DNA of 64,000 nt from positions 3,991,001 through 4,055,000 of the forward strand of contig NZ_NQYC01000001.1 in NCBI RefSeq assembly GCF_003600835.1, written 5' to 3'. The position numbers and the translations under genes were made by a program. The first letter of the stretch is position 1; each line of letters starts with the position of its first letter. Positions 10,182 through 18,636 of this stretch are shown piece after piece. The notes beneath the pieces were generated by a model, which had not been told where the DNA came from, searched no databases, and saw only the letters and a program-made list of their open reading frames with translations. Origin of the DNA: Bacillus sp. PK3_68. Lineage in GTDB: Bacteria > Bacillota > Bacilli > Bacillales > Domibacillaceae.

Positions 10182-10408
10182 AAATTATAAAAGCGCATAC
10201 AAAATATTTGAAGGGGATGTGTAACATGGGCACAATTATTTGCAAAGCGTGTATGAGCACAATAGAATATTTTGAAGACGAAAAAGTTTCTGTTGCTTAT
10301 TCTTACTGCGGTTGTGATGAAGAAACTGAGCTGGAGGACTAATTGACGGACAGACCCATTTAATAGATGAAAAAACACCGAAAGCAGCTGCTTTCGGTGT
10401 TTTTTCAT
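10182..10408 (+). ncRNA. sr1: SR1 dual-function regulatory RNA
   Basis: A promoter (10147-10175), a short peptide gene (10226-10342) and a strong terminator define a transcript of about 225 nt between pdhD and speA, the location of SR1 in B. subtilis (about 205 nt). SR1 is known to base-pair with ahrC mRNA, reducing synthesis of the arginine catabolism activator, and to encode the peptide SR1P. The 5' end is inferred from the promoter. The antisense function cannot be judged without the ahrC sequence of this organism. Confidence 0.75.
10226..10342 (+). CDS. sr1P: GapA-binding peptide SR1P
   Basis: This is a 38-residue peptide beginning MGTIICKACMSTIEYFEDEK, the conserved start of the SR1P family, with two cysteine pairs (CKAC and CGC) and an acidic tail. 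ATG 10226 follows AAGGGGATG at good spacing. In B. subtilis, SR1P binds glyceraldehyde-3-phosphate dehydrogenase GapA, stabilises the gapA operon mRNA and promotes interaction with RNase J1. It is one of the shortest genes in the window and has no overlapping alternative on this strand. Confidence 0.88.
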   Translation: MGTIICKACMSTIEYFEDEKVSVAYSYCGCDEETELED

Positions 10409-10414
10409 CTATTA
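10361..10414. terminator. Bidirectional terminator shared by SR1 and speA
   Basis: This is a 54-bp perfect palindrome centred at 10387/10388, with A6 and T6 tracts on the inner flanks. It terminates SR1 on the plus strand and speA on the minus strand; the speA stop codon abuts its right end. Confidence 0.9.
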
Positions 10415-11884
10415 TTAAATAATCGCTTTTCGCTCTTTGATGACTCTTAATGTCTTTAATTCAGAATCTTCGGGTCCCTGGACTGGTAGACCTGCCTCCT
10501 GGTTTTTCTGAATGTACGTGAGGTTTTCTTCTGTAATAATTTCCCCAGGAATAAAAATCGGGATTCCAGGCGGATAGACCATCACAAATTCAGCGATAAT
10601 CCGGCCGGCTGACTCCTCAAACGGCACTACTTCAGTTTCGGCATAAAAGGCATCCCTGGGCGATAATGCCAGTAATGGAATATCAGGAAGAAGGACTTTT
10701 GTGCGCATCTTTTCTTCGGTTCCTTCAAATACATCAGCCATGTGAGTAAGAGCGCGAAGCAAAAGGTTTGCTTCTTTTTCCGTATCTCCCGGTGTCACAA
10801 TACAAAGAATGTTATATAGATCTGAAAGCTCTACTTCAATGTTATAATTCTCTCTTAGCCAATTCTCTGCTTCGTGTCCTGTAATACCTAGTTGTTTTAC
10901 ATAAATGATCAATTTGGTCGGGTCAAAATCATAAGTTGCTTTTGATCCGAGTATTTCAGCCCCTACACAGTATAAGTTAGGGATTTCATTGATTTGCTCA
11001 CGAATCGAGTGGGCAAGTGAAAGAGCTTCATCAATCAATTTTTCTCCTTCAGTGGCAAGACGCCTCCGTGCAGCATCAAGAGAAGCAAGCAGCAAGTAAG
11101 AAGTGGAAGTTGTTGTTAACATGCTTAAGATGGTTTGAACACGCTTCGTTGGGATAAGCCCTTCTTTTACATTTAAAACAGAGCTTTGTGTTAAAGAGCC
11201 GCCAAGCTTATGCACGCTTGTTGCTGCCATATCTGCTCCCGCTTGCATAGCAGACATTGGCAGTTCGTCGTGGAAATGAATATGAACCCCATGTGCCTCA
11301 TCAACAAGAACAGGTACATTAAATGAATGAGCTATTTCAACAATTTGTTTTAAATCGCCAGAAATACCAAAGTAGGTTGGATTGATCACAAGCAATCCCT
11401 TAGCATCGGGGTGTTCGGTTAATGCCCGGAGAACTGCATCCGTTGTAATGCCGTGGGAAATTCCGAGATCCGGGTCAACTTCCGGGTGGATAAAAATTGG
11501 TACAGCGCCAGAAAAGACAATAGCTGTCATGACAGATTTATGAACGTTTCGGGGGACAATAATTTTATCTCCAGGTCCGCAAACGGTCATCACCATCGTC
11601 ATAATGGCTCCGCTTGTACCTTGGACGGAGAAAAACGTATGATCCGCTCCAAATGCCTTTGCCGCCAAGTCCTGAGCCTGCTGGATCATGCCTTGAGGAT
11701 GATGAAGATCGTCAAGGGGTAATATATTAATCAAATCGATAGAAAGAGCATTCTCTCCAATAAATTGGCGAAATTCAGGGTCCATTCCACTGCCTTTCTT
11801 ATGGCCTGGAATATGAAACTGCACCGGGTTTTTTGCTGCATGAGCCTTTAAGCCGGTGAACAATGGTGTATCAAATTGTGACAA
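10415..11884 (-). CDS. speA: Arginine decarboxylase (PLP-dependent Orn/Lys/Arg decarboxylase)
   Basis: SpeA converts arginine to agmatine, the first step of polyamine synthesis in B. subtilis. The 489-residue protein belongs to the short fold-type-I Orn/Lys/Arg decarboxylase group: substrate/PLP motifs HIPGHKKG and QGTSGAI, DEAHGVH, and the PLP-binding Lys in TSVHKLGG. TTG 11884 is taken as start because relatives begin MSQ; the in-frame GTG at 11896 lies within the GAGGTG ribosome site itself. Older annotations call this family lysine decarboxylase (cad); close collinearity with B. subtilis SpeA favours arginine. It is transcribed toward SR1, which is of interest because SR1 regulates arginine catabolism in B. 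subtilis. Confidence 0.92.
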   Translation of the reverse strand: MSQFDTPLFTGLKAHAAKNPVQFHIPGHKKGSGMDPEFRQFIGENALSIDLINILPLDDLHHPQGMIQQAQDLAAKAFGADHTFFSVQGTSGAIMTMVMTVCGPGDKIIVPRNVHKSVMTAIVFSGAVPIFIHPEVDPDLGISHGITTDAVLRALTEHPDAKGLLVINPTYFGISGDLKQIVEIAHSFNVPVLVDEAHGVHIHFHDELPMSAMQAGADMAATSVHKLGGSLTQSSVLNVKEGLIPTKRVQTILSMLTTTSTSYLLLASLDAARRRLATEGEKLIDEALSLAHSIREQINEIPNLYCVGAEILGSKATYDFDPTKLIIYVKQLGITGHEAENWLRENYNIEVELSDLYNILCIVTPGDTEKEANLLLRALTHMADVFEGTEEKMRTKVLLPDIPLLALSPRDAFYAETEVVPFEESAGRIIAEFVMVYPPGIPIFIPGEIITEENLTYIQKNQEAGLPVQGPEDSELKTLRVIKERKAII

Positions 11885-12032
11885 TTTACTTTTCACCTCA
11901 TTTATTATAACGTATCTAATTGTGCAAGAGCTTTAAAAGCACAAGAAATTATAGCATGTTCATAAAGCTTTGCCTAGCGACCGGGGGAATATGCAATAAG
12001 AAGTAAAAAGAATAACGAGGAGGGAGCCGTCG

Positions 12033-12305
12033 ATGGAATATTCATATCCATTTTCACCAGATTGGTCCACAGAGGAAGTGATTGACGTGATTAAATTTTT
12101 TGAAGCAATTGAGCGCGCGTATGAAACGGGAATTAATAGAGAAGAGCTGATGACTGTCTACCGTCGGTTTAAAGAGATTGTGCCGAGCAAGTCAGAGGAA
12201 AAGCGGCTGTGCAATGAATTTGAAGAAATAAGTGGATATTCCTCTTACCGCACCATCCAGCAAGTGAAGTCTGCCTCTGCAGATCAAAAAATAAAAATGA
12301 GATAG
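12033..12305 (+). CDS. yktA: YktA, UPF0223 family protein
   Basis: This 90-residue protein is clearly the YktA/UPF0223 family: EYSYPF at the start, [10 protein letters not shown], then [15 protein letters not shown] and [11 protein letters not shown]. It is predicted soluble and helical. ATG 12033 follows GAGGAGGGAG. It is divergent from speA and convergent with yktB, the same order as in B. subtilis. Function unknown. Confidence 0.9.
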   Translation: MEYSYPFSPDWSTEEVIDVIKFFEAIERAYETGINREELMTVYRRFKEIVPSKSEEKRLCNEFEEISGYSSYRTIQQVKSASADQKIKMR

Positions 12306-12334
12306 AAACACATTTTATCTAAAGAATATGTAGC

Positions 12335-12377
12335 AAAAAAGGCCCTTCTGAAAATGTATTTTAGAAGGGCCTTTTTT
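12335..12377. terminator. Bidirectional terminator between yktA and yktB
   Basis: AAAAAAGGCCCTTCT and its complement flank a 13-base loop and end in T6, serving both convergent genes. Confidence 0.88.
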
Positions 12378-12379
12378 GT

Positions 12380-13000
12380 TTAAGACAATTTATATAGGGG
12401 TATTAATTTTACAAATACATCATGAATAAAAGCCACTAACTCGGGGCCGGTCAACTGAATGGCTTTTTCCCTTGGCAAGTGGACACCACAAAGAATTTCC
12501 GATTTCTTGATGGATTGGAGGCGCTGGAACAAATGGAGTAATTGCTCATCAGACAAATCTTTCATCTTGGTCGCTTCCGGTTTTCTGTGATCGTCGGACC
12601 AGAGAAATTCACCGGGGATGTGTTTTCGCAAATAGGATATTTTCTCCTCAAGAAGAGCACCGATATCTGCTTTATTCGGAGACTCGTCTATCACAGCATA
12701 CCAAATAAATAAATGTGATTGCCACAATCCAATTTGAAAGTGAGGGTGTTTCTTGTACCCGCGTTTATTGTCAGCAAATGCAACCCATGTATCATTTGGC
12801 GGATTTACTGTTCTACGGGCATGCTTAGCGACATGTGGAAACATCTCATTTCCCACCAGGACACTTAGTTCTCCGGAGAACTGATCGCCTAAAAATTCTA
12901 GTTTAGGCCGAATCAATGCTTTCAAGGCTGTCATTCTTTCATCTAAGCCAGCGATTTGGAAAACATCAAAATCGGCCTGAGTAAAACCAGTGAAATTCAT
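12380..13000 (-). CDS. yktB: YktB, UPF0637 family protein
   Basis: The product has 206 residues. Start ATG 13000 follows AGGAGGATATTTT; a longer frame reaching 13087 adds an unrelated hydrophobic stretch without a ribosome site. Family features include FTGFTQADFDVF at the start, ARRTVNPPNDTWVAF and KHPHFQIGLW. This is a soluble protein family of unknown function found across Bacillaceae. It shares a terminator with yktA. Confidence 0.88.
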   Translation of the reverse strand: MNFTGFTQADFDVFQIAGLDERMTALKALIRPKLEFLGDQFSGELSVLVGNEMFPHVAKHARRTVNPPNDTWVAFADNKRGYKKHPHFQIGLWQSHLFIWYAVIDESPNKADIGALLEEKISYLRKHIPGEFLWSDDHRKPEATKMKDLSDEQLLHLFQRLQSIKKSEILCGVHLPREKAIQLTGPELVAFIHDVFVKLIPLYKLS

Positions 13001-13158
13001 AAAATATCCTCCTAATGCTTGTTGAAGATATTTTATCATAAAAAATAAGCAAATAGAAATACTATGCAATAGAAACAAATAAAGCAAAGTGACCTATTAG
13101 TTGAGGGAAAGGACTTACTGAAGTATAAATAACAGAAAAATAAAAGGAGTGCTTACAA

Positions 13159-13350
13159 ATGAAACAAGTAATGAATGGGATGCAAACATACACGCAATCA
13201 AAGGAGAAATTAGCAGTTATTCGCTTGGAGCTGGACTATGAGCTGGCTGTACTTTACGAGGCGATGAAAGCAAAGAATGACGATCAAATGGAGAAATCAA
13301 AGGAGAAGCTGAACATTCTTCGTGAACAAATGCTGAAAATGGAAGCGTAA
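13159..13350 (+). CDS. ykzI: Small helical protein, YkzI-like
   Basis: The product has 63 residues with no cysteines, rich in Lys, Glu, Met and Leu, with heptad spacing that suggests one or two amphipathic helices. ATG 13159 follows AAAGGAG at ideal spacing and a terminator follows the gene, so it is likely expressed. Its place before suhB matches ykzI of B. subtilis; the name rests on position and size rather than a residue-level match I can verify. Function unknown. Confidence 0.6.
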   Translation: MKQVMNGMQTYTQSKEKLAVIRLELDYELAVLYEAMKAKNDDQMEKSKEKLNILREQMLKMEA

Positions 13351-13399
13351 TGAAAAGTAGTTTTATGGGTGAAATGATAATTGATAACGATAAATAAAG

Positions 13400-13435
13400 A
13401 ACGGACTCGCTATAAATATTGTGCGGGGCCGTTTT
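13400..13435 (+). terminator. Terminator after the YkzI-like gene
   Basis: AACGGACTCGC pairs with GCGGGGCCGTT (one mismatch, one wobble) around a 12-base loop, followed by TTTTTG. Confidence 0.6.
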
Positions 13436-13439
13436 TGTT

Positions 13440-13467
13440 TTGCAAAAGTAAAGAGATATACTATAAT
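13440..13467 (+). promoter_or_regulatory. Candidate promoter of suhB
   Basis: TTGCAA (13440-13445), a 16-bp spacer and a consensus TATAAT (13462-13467) lie about 50 bp before the suhB start. Confidence 0.6.
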
Positions 13468-13518
13468 TCTATGTAGGTAGAGGCACGTTACATAATTTTC
13501 CACGGTGGAGGAATAGTT

Positions 13519-14313
13519 ATGGTAAATTGGACGGAAGTGGATCAGCAGGTAAAGACGTGGATTATGGAAGCAGGCGCTTCTATACGTGAATCTTTTAAAC
13601 ATTCTTTAAGCATTCACACAAAATCGAATCCGAACGATCTAGTAACAAACATCGATGAAGAGACAGAACAGTTTTTTATTTCCAACATTCGCAAGGCCTA
13701 TCCTGGCCATTCTATCCTAGGGGAGGAAGGGCAGGGGGATCAGCTTGCTTCCCTGCAAGGGATTGTCTGGATGATTGATCCGATCGATGGAACGATGAAT
13801 TTTGTGCATCAGCAGCGTCATTTCGCCATTTCAATTGGCATCTATGAAGACGGCATTGGGCGTTTAGGCTATATTTATGATGTGGCTCATGATGAGTTGT
13901 ATTATGCGGAACGTGGAAATGGAGCTTACATGAATGGAGTAAGGTTGCCTTCTCTAAAAGAGGTGCCGCTCGAGAAAGCGCTTATCGCTGTTAATGCTAC
14001 CTGGCTCGTAAAGAACAGGTATTTTGACGAAAAGAAGCTTGTGGAGCTAGCGACAACGGTGAGGGGAGCACGTTCCTATGGATCCGCTGCGTTAGAGCTT
14101 GCTTATGTTGCATCAGGGAGGCTAGATAGTTATTTATCCATGAGGTTATCTCCTTGGGACTTCGCTGCCGGGAAAATCTTGGTGGAAGAAGTTGGGGGCA
14201 TAGTAACGAATTTATCTGGAGACAAGTTGAATATGATGGGAACAAACAGTGTTTTTGCGGGAGCTCCGATACTTCATGGACGAATACTAAACGAGTTTTT
14301 ATTAAAAAAATGA
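13519..14313 (+). CDS. suhB: Inositol monophosphatase family protein
   Basis: This 264-residue Mg-dependent sugar/inositol phosphatase has its metal-site motifs: DLVTNID, GEEG, the signature WMIDPIDGTMNFVH and the C-terminal SPWDFAAGKILVEEVGG. The length matches B. subtilis SuhB/YktC, the equivalent gene at this locus. ATG 13519 follows GGTGGAGGAATAG. It likely hydrolyses inositol-1-phosphate or related phosphates in the cytosol. It is transcribed alone between two terminators. Confidence 0.92.
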   Translation: MVNWTEVDQQVKTWIMEAGASIRESFKHSLSIHTKSNPNDLVTNIDEETEQFFISNIRKAYPGHSILGEEGQGDQLASLQGIVWMIDPIDGTMNFVHQQRHFAISIGIYEDGIGRLGYIYDVAHDELYYAERGNGAYMNGVRLPSLKEVPLEKALIAVNATWLVKNRYFDEKKLVELATTVRGARSYGSAALELAYVASGRLDSYLSMRLSPWDFAAGKILVEEVGGIVTNLSGDKLNMMGTNSVFAGAPILHGRILNEFLLKK

Positions 14314-14314
14314 G

Positions 14315-14354
14315 AATCAAAAAGGATGCAGCTGAGACTGCATCCTTTTTGATT
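14315..14354 (+). terminator. Terminator after suhB
   Basis: A 17-bp perfect stem (AATCAAAAAGGATGCAG and complement) with a six-base loop and an internal T5 tract. Confidence 0.88.
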
Positions 14355-14398
14355 TATAGAATATATGAGGAGGATGATAGACATCCAGTTAATTAAGG

Positions 14399-14584
14399 CT
14401 ATAGTTTTCCGGCTCTTCTCATTTTTGCTTTTGTGGAGAAGCCAAATCCCATAACTGCAACAAGAGCTACTATGCATAAAGCCAGACCTAGTATACTTTG
14501 TTCTCCTATAGCAATTCCCATGCCGATCATGCAGGCTGCAGCAGCAACGGCAAAGAATACAAAAATCCATTTAATCTCTTTCAC
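14399..14584 (-). CDS. ylaF: YlaF-like small membrane protein
   Basis: This 61-residue protein has two predicted transmembrane helices (about 6-26 and 30-49) and a basic C-terminal tail (KAKMRRAGK). GTG 14584 follows GGAGG eight bases upstream. Its size, topology and position immediately beside typA fit YlaF of B. subtilis. Function unknown. Confidence 0.75.
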   Translation of the reverse strand: MKEIKWIFVFFAVAAAACMIGMGIAIGEQSILGLALCIVALVAVMGFGFSTKAKMRRAGKL

Positions 14585-14740
14585 AACAGGAGCCTCCTTT
14601 TTCTTTATTGTACAAGATTTTTTGAGGGAGAGAAACCTTTAATATCAATTAGGATTTTAATACAACTTGTGATATAATAATCCAGTTACAAAAGCGACTT
14701 TTATGATTTGAAGGTTTTTTATTAGTCAGGAGGAACTAAT

Positions 14741-16576
14741 TTGAATACAAGAAATGATTTAAGAAATATTGCGATCATCGCCCACGTTGACCATGGGAAA
14801 ACGACTCTTGTTGATCAGCTTCTTAAACAATCGGGTAGTTTTAGAAGCAATGAGCACGTAGAGGAACGCGCGATGGATTCAGGTGATATTGAGAGAGAAC
14901 GCGGAATCACAATCCTTGCAAAAAATACAGCTATACAATATAAAGATACAAAAATTAATATATTAGATACGCCTGGGCATGCCGATTTTGGTGGCGAAGT
15001 AGAGCGTATTATGAAAATGGTGGATGGTGTTTTGCTCGTTGTGGATGCTTATGAAGGGTGCATGCCGCAAACGCGTTTTGTGTTGAAAAAAGCACTTGAA
15101 CAAAATCTGCGTCCGATTGTTGTAGTGAACAAAATTGACCGTGATTTTGCTCGTCCAGAAGAAGTAGTTGATGAAGTGCTTGAGCTGTTTATTGAACTTG
15201 ATGCCAACGACGAACAGCTTGAGTTTCCGGTTATTTATGCTTCGGGTATTAATGGAACAGCCAGCACGTCTCCGGATAAGCAAGACGAAAATATGGAGTC
15301 TTTATTCGAAGCTATTATTGAGCACATTCCTGCACCGATTGACAACAGCAGTGAACCGCTTCAATTTCAAGTGGCTCTGCTCGATTATAATGACTATGTT
15401 GGCCGTATTGGAATTGGAAGAGTATTCCGAGGAACGATTAAAGTTGGCGAACAAGTAGCGTTAATGAAAACCGACGGAACAGTCAAGCAATTTCGTGTAA
15501 CCAAGCTATTTGGCTTCATGGGGCTTAAGCGAATTGAAATTCAAGAAGCCAATGCTGGTGACTTAATTGCTGTTTCAGGAATGGAAGATATTAATGTGGG
15601 TGAAACAGTATGTCCGGTTGATTACCAGGAAGCTCTTCCTATCCTTCATATCGATGAGCCGACGCTGCAAATGACCTTCCTAGTAAATAATAGTCCGTTT
15701 GCCGGCCGTGAAGGAAAGTTTGTTACTGCGCGGAAAATTCAAGAACGACTTGAAGCTCAATTGGAGACAGATGTAAGTCTTCGGGTGGAAGACACGGATT
15801 CACCTGACGCCTGGATCGTTTCCGGACGCGGAGAACTGCATTTATCGATTTTGTTGGAAAACATGCGCCGGGAAGGCTTTGAAATTCAAGTTTCTAAGCC
15901 ACAGGTTATTGTGAAAGAGGTTGACGGGGTACGTTGTGAGCCGGTTGAACGAGTTCAAATTGATGTGCCTGAAGAATATACTGGTGCTGTTATTGAATCA
16001 TTAGGCTCGCGCAAAGGTGAAATGCTTGATATGATTAATAATGGAAATGGCCAAGTTCGTTTAATCTTCATGGTTCCTGCCCGTGGATTAATTGGCTACA
16101 CTACAGAATTTTTAACAATGACCCGCGGTTATGGAATTATCAACCATACATTTGACAGTTATCAGCCAATGCAGCCGGGACGTGTAGGCGGACGCCGTCA
16201 AGGTGTACTTGTCTCCATGGAAACCGGAAAAGCTTCTCAGTATGGAATTATGCAAGTTGAAGACCGTGGAACGATCTTCGTAGAACCTGGAACAGAAATT
16301 TATGGCGGAATGATTGTTGGCGAACATACGCGCGAAAACGACTTAACTGTAAACATTACAAAAGTGAAACAAGCAACCAACGTGCGATCTGCCACAAAAG
16401 ATCAAACAACTACAATGAAAAAGCCTCGCATTATGTCGCTTGAAGAAGCACTTGAGTATTTAAACGATGATGAATATTGCGAGTTAACGCCACAATCTAT
16501 TCGTTTGCGTAAAAAAATTCTGGATAAAAATGAACGGGAGCGGGCAGAGAAAAAGAAAAAATACGAAGAAATTTAA
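14741..16576 (+). CDS. typA: Ribosome-associated translational GTPase TypA/BipA
   Basis: This 611-residue EF-G-like GTPase assists large-subunit assembly and adaptation to stress such as cold. G1 AHVDHGKTTL, G2 around RGITI, G3 DTPGHADFGG, G4 NKID and G5 ASGI are all present, followed by EF-Tu-like domain II, EF-G domains III and V, and the BipA-specific C-terminal domain with a Lys/Arg-rich end. The TTG at 14741 is the start, after AGGAGGAACTAA. B. subtilis calls this gene ylaG. ylaH follows 21 bp downstream and may be co-transcribed. Confidence 0.96.
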   Translation: MNTRNDLRNIAIIAHVDHGKTTLVDQLLKQSGSFRSNEHVEERAMDSGDIERERGITILAKNTAIQYKDTKINILDTPGHADFGGEVERIMKMVDGVLLVVDAYEGCMPQTRFVLKKALEQNLRPIVVVNKIDRDFARPEEVVDEVLELFIELDANDEQLEFPVIYASGINGTASTSPDKQDENMESLFEAIIEHIPAPIDNSSEPLQFQVALLDYNDYVGRIGIGRVFRGTIKVGEQVALMKTDGTVKQFRVTKLFGFMGLKRIEIQEANAGDLIAVSGMEDINVGETVCPVDYQEALPILHIDEPTLQMTFLVNNSPFAGREGKFVTARKIQERLEAQLETDVSLRVEDTDSPDAWIVSGRGELHLSILLENMRREGFEIQVSKPQVIVKEVDGVRCEPVERVQIDVPEEYTGAVIESLGSRKGEMLDMINNGNGQVRLIFMVPARGLIGYTTEFLTMTRGYGIINHTFDSYQPMQPGRVGGRRQGVLVSMETGKASQYGIMQVEDRGTIFVEPGTEIYGGMIVGEHTRENDLTVNITKVKQATNVRSATKDQTTTMKKPRIMSLEEALEYLNDDEYCELTPQSIRLRKKILDKNERERAEKKKKYEEI

Positions 16577-16597
16577 CTTGTAAGGGAGAGATAGGGA

Positions 16598-16909
16598 GTG
16601 GAAGGATTAGAACACGTCAGCCCGCTGCTAGGAGCCTTGATTAAAGGGGTTGGAGGAACCTATTGGGCGGTAAGAATTTACTGGCTAGCTATTATATTGC
16701 TTTGTGTTCTTGTCTATAACCTCGGTTTTGCTAAGAAATTATCCTTGGCAAAAAATATTGTTGTGTATGTATCGCTCATTATCGGGTCGCTGCTGTTGCT
16801 CATCCTGTCTTACCAGCTGCCTGTTGTAGAGAGTCTAATTGTTGCCGCCCTTGTGCTCGGTATCTATAAGTTCAGACTCAAGATGCATAAGGAAGAGAAC
16901 CAAAATTAA
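16598..16909 (+). CDS. ylaH: YlaH-like membrane protein
   Basis: This 103-residue integral membrane protein has three hydrophobic helices (about 27-45, 53-73 and 75-90) and a charged C-terminus. The GTG start lies about eight bases after AAGGGAGA. Position between typA and ylaI plus size identify it as YlaH. It has no known function. The end of the gene overlaps the start of a terminator stem. Confidence 0.82.
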   Translation: MEGLEHVSPLLGALIKGVGGTYWAVRIYWLAIILLCVLVYNLGFAKKLSLAKNIVVYVSLIIGSLLLLILSYQLPVVESLIVAALVLGIYKFRLKMHKEENQN

Positions 16910-16937
16910 AAGGACCAGCTGATGCGGTCCTTTTTTT
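16908..16937. terminator. Terminator between ylaH and ylaI
   Basis: An AAAAGGACC/GGTCCTTTT stem with a nine-base loop is followed by T7; the A-rich side can serve ylaI on the minus strand. Confidence 0.82.
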
Positions 16938-16961
16938 ATTTGTCGCGACTGAAAAACCTGC

Positions 16962-17162
16962 TTATAAAATTTCCTGCTCCTTGCCTGAACGATAAATATG
17001 AAACTTGCCGGTAGCGATCCGTGCTTTTGTCCTCTCAGCGATCCGTTCGTTACATTCAATACACATATACGTATGAATGGGCCGGTTTCTTAACCGTTTG
17101 GCAACGGGGAGCTGATCATCAATTGTTTCAATTTTTTCGCATAAAATACATTTAACTCTCAC
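16962..17162 (-). CDS. ylaI: YlaI, small zinc-ribbon protein (DUF2197 type)
   Basis: This 66-residue protein has two CxxC pairs (CILC and CIEC) about 25 residues apart, a probable zinc-binding ribbon, with the conserved centre KRLRNRPIHTYMC. The GTG start follows GGAGGTAGCTGAA. The same gene lies here in B. subtilis. It may bind nucleic acid or protein, but its function is not known. Confidence 0.85.
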   Translation of the reverse strand: MRVKCILCEKIETIDDQLPVAKRLRNRPIHTYMCIECNERIAERTKARIATGKFHIYRSGKEQEIL

Positions 17163-17300
17163 TTCAGCTACCTCCAGCTTTTTTTGTTCATTATATCATG
17201 AGTGGCATCCGAGCGTCTCTTCAGGGGCGGAAAAGGAGAGATATAAATTCGGCAGGGAGAACCGGGTCATGTATAATAAAGAGAAAGGGAGGGGATGAAT

Positions 17301-17765
17301 GTGGCTAATCGAGTAGAAACTTATTTAATACCGGCCTTATTTGAAGCGTTGCAGGAAGACCGGCTCGTTACTATTGCTACTATTGACGAGGAATCCGGTC
17401 ATCCAGCTGTTCACGCCATTTCCTGGATTCGTGCATTAGATGAACATACTTTGCGCATTGCAGTGCACAGCCACTCACGTATGGTGAGAAACCTTAAGCA
17501 TCATCCTGCTGTTGCGATTCATTTATTAGCAAATGAATCGGCCTATGCTATATCAGGAACAGGAAAAATCCTTACCGAAAAAGCAGCAGGCATACCTGTT
17601 CAAACAGCGATAATTGAAATTTCCGTATCGGAAATCCGGGATGTAATGTTTTATGGATCAAAAGTTATCTCGGAACCAAGACATGAAAAAACATACGACG
17701 AACAAGCGGCAAAGAAGTTAGATAACCAGGTGCTGGAGGCATTACAAAAAAGAGCTGATTTATAA
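17301..17765 (+). CDS. ylaL: Pyridoxamine 5'-phosphate oxidase-like flavin-binding protein YlaL
   Basis: This is a split-barrel protein of the PNPOx-like fold with 154 residues from GTG 17301. GGGAGG (17287-17292) lies eight bases from this GTG but only two from the in-frame ATG 17295, so the GTG is favoured. Features include VTIATIDEESGHPAVHAISW near the N-terminus, HSRMVRNLKHHP, and DVMFYGSKV toward the end. Such proteins bind FMN or F420-like cofactors; this one's substrate is unknown. A terminator overlaps its stop codon. Confidence 0.8.
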   Translation: MANRVETYLIPALFEALQEDRLVTIATIDEESGHPAVHAISWIRALDEHTLRIAVHSHSRMVRNLKHHPAVAIHLLANESAYAISGTGKILTEKAAGIPVQTAIIEISVSEIRDVMFYGSKVISEPRHEKTYDEQAAKKLDNQVLEALQKRADL

Positions 17766-17778
17766 ATCAGCTCTTTTT
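17747..17778 (+). terminator. Terminator overlapping the end of ylaL
   Basis: A 32-bp perfect palindrome centred at 17762/17763 spans the last codons and stop of ylaL and ends in T5. Confidence 0.85.
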
Positions 17779-17865
17779 AAAAAAGTGATAGGAAAGCCAG
17801 CGAGTGTTAGGGCTCCAAGATTAGATAACAAAAAAGTAAGAGGCGCAAATCAAATAGCCTACTCT

Positions 17866-18468
17866 TTATTTGTGGTGATTCGATTGTTCCTCCTGCTGCT
17901 TTTCTAACTCACGGGACTCAGAAGGGGATAATTTTTTCTTCGGTTGTTCCGTTGATTGGTCGGCCCTATCATCTACTAAATTTCCAGGCACTTCAGGCAT
18001 AGCTCGTCCGGCAATGTCAGCTAACTCGTTGGCAAGACCTTGCAGAGGCCGGCCATCTTCGATATCTTGACCGATTTCTTTTAAACGTGCATATAAGTCA
18101 GGGTCAGCGACAACAACCGACTCGGCCCCATAAGGCTGGTTTTTCAGACCTTCAGCAACTGTGTATTTAATCGAACCAACTTCTGAGCGATCCAAATTAG
18201 CGTCCACGTCAATTCCAACAATGGCATATCGTCCCCAAGCTACCGCGGTTGCGTCATTTACTCCTGGCATAGTGCGTGCGGTTGCTGCCAATCGGCGTGA
18301 CGCTTCACCCATAGAAATACGATCGTTGTTATTTGCTTCACTATTATTGACCTGTGCTTTATAACGTGTTTCATCAGTTGCCTGTTCCTCCATATTTAGC
18401 CCTGCATCTTTTTGGGCGGTACATCCGAAAAGAAGAGCAATTGTCAGAAAGGGAAGAATCCATTTCAT
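17866..18468 (-). CDS. ylaJ: YhcN/YlaJ-family sporulation lipoprotein
   Basis: This 200-residue lipoprotein has signal MKWILPFLTIALLFGC, with the lipobox Cys at 16. The middle (about 50-165) is the YhcN/YlaJ domain, with the typical segment MPGVNDATAVAWGRYAIVGID, and the C-terminal 35 residues are Glu/Lys/Gln-rich and end in HHK. Family members are forespore-expressed or spore-associated. ATG 18468 follows AGAGGTGAC. It is divergent from ylaK. Confidence 0.87.
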   Translation of the reverse strand: MKWILPFLTIALLFGCTAQKDAGLNMEEQATDETRYKAQVNNSEANNNDRISMGEASRRLAATARTMPGVNDATAVAWGRYAIVGIDVDANLDRSEVGSIKYTVAEGLKNQPYGAESVVVADPDLYARLKEIGQDIEDGRPLQGLANELADIAGRAMPEVPGNLVDDRADQSTEQPKKKLSPSESRELEKQQEEQSNHHK

Positions 18469-18636
18469 TTTGTCACCTCTTTAATTAATGAATAAGACAG
18501 CTCTTTATATTTTGTGATTCTCTTCTATTCTTATTCATACAGACATATATTTTTATCAGCCTTTGCCTTATCGTTGAACCTGGTGCCATCTATTCTCATA
18601 TAATAAAAAAAGATGAACAAAGCAGGAGGCGTATCG

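Noticed and set aside
10172-10408. 78-codon minus-strand frame over SR1
   Set aside because: It lies antisense to the recognisable SR1P peptide gene and would begin in the SR1 promoter region; the plus-strand reading is supported by promoter, ribosome site and terminator.
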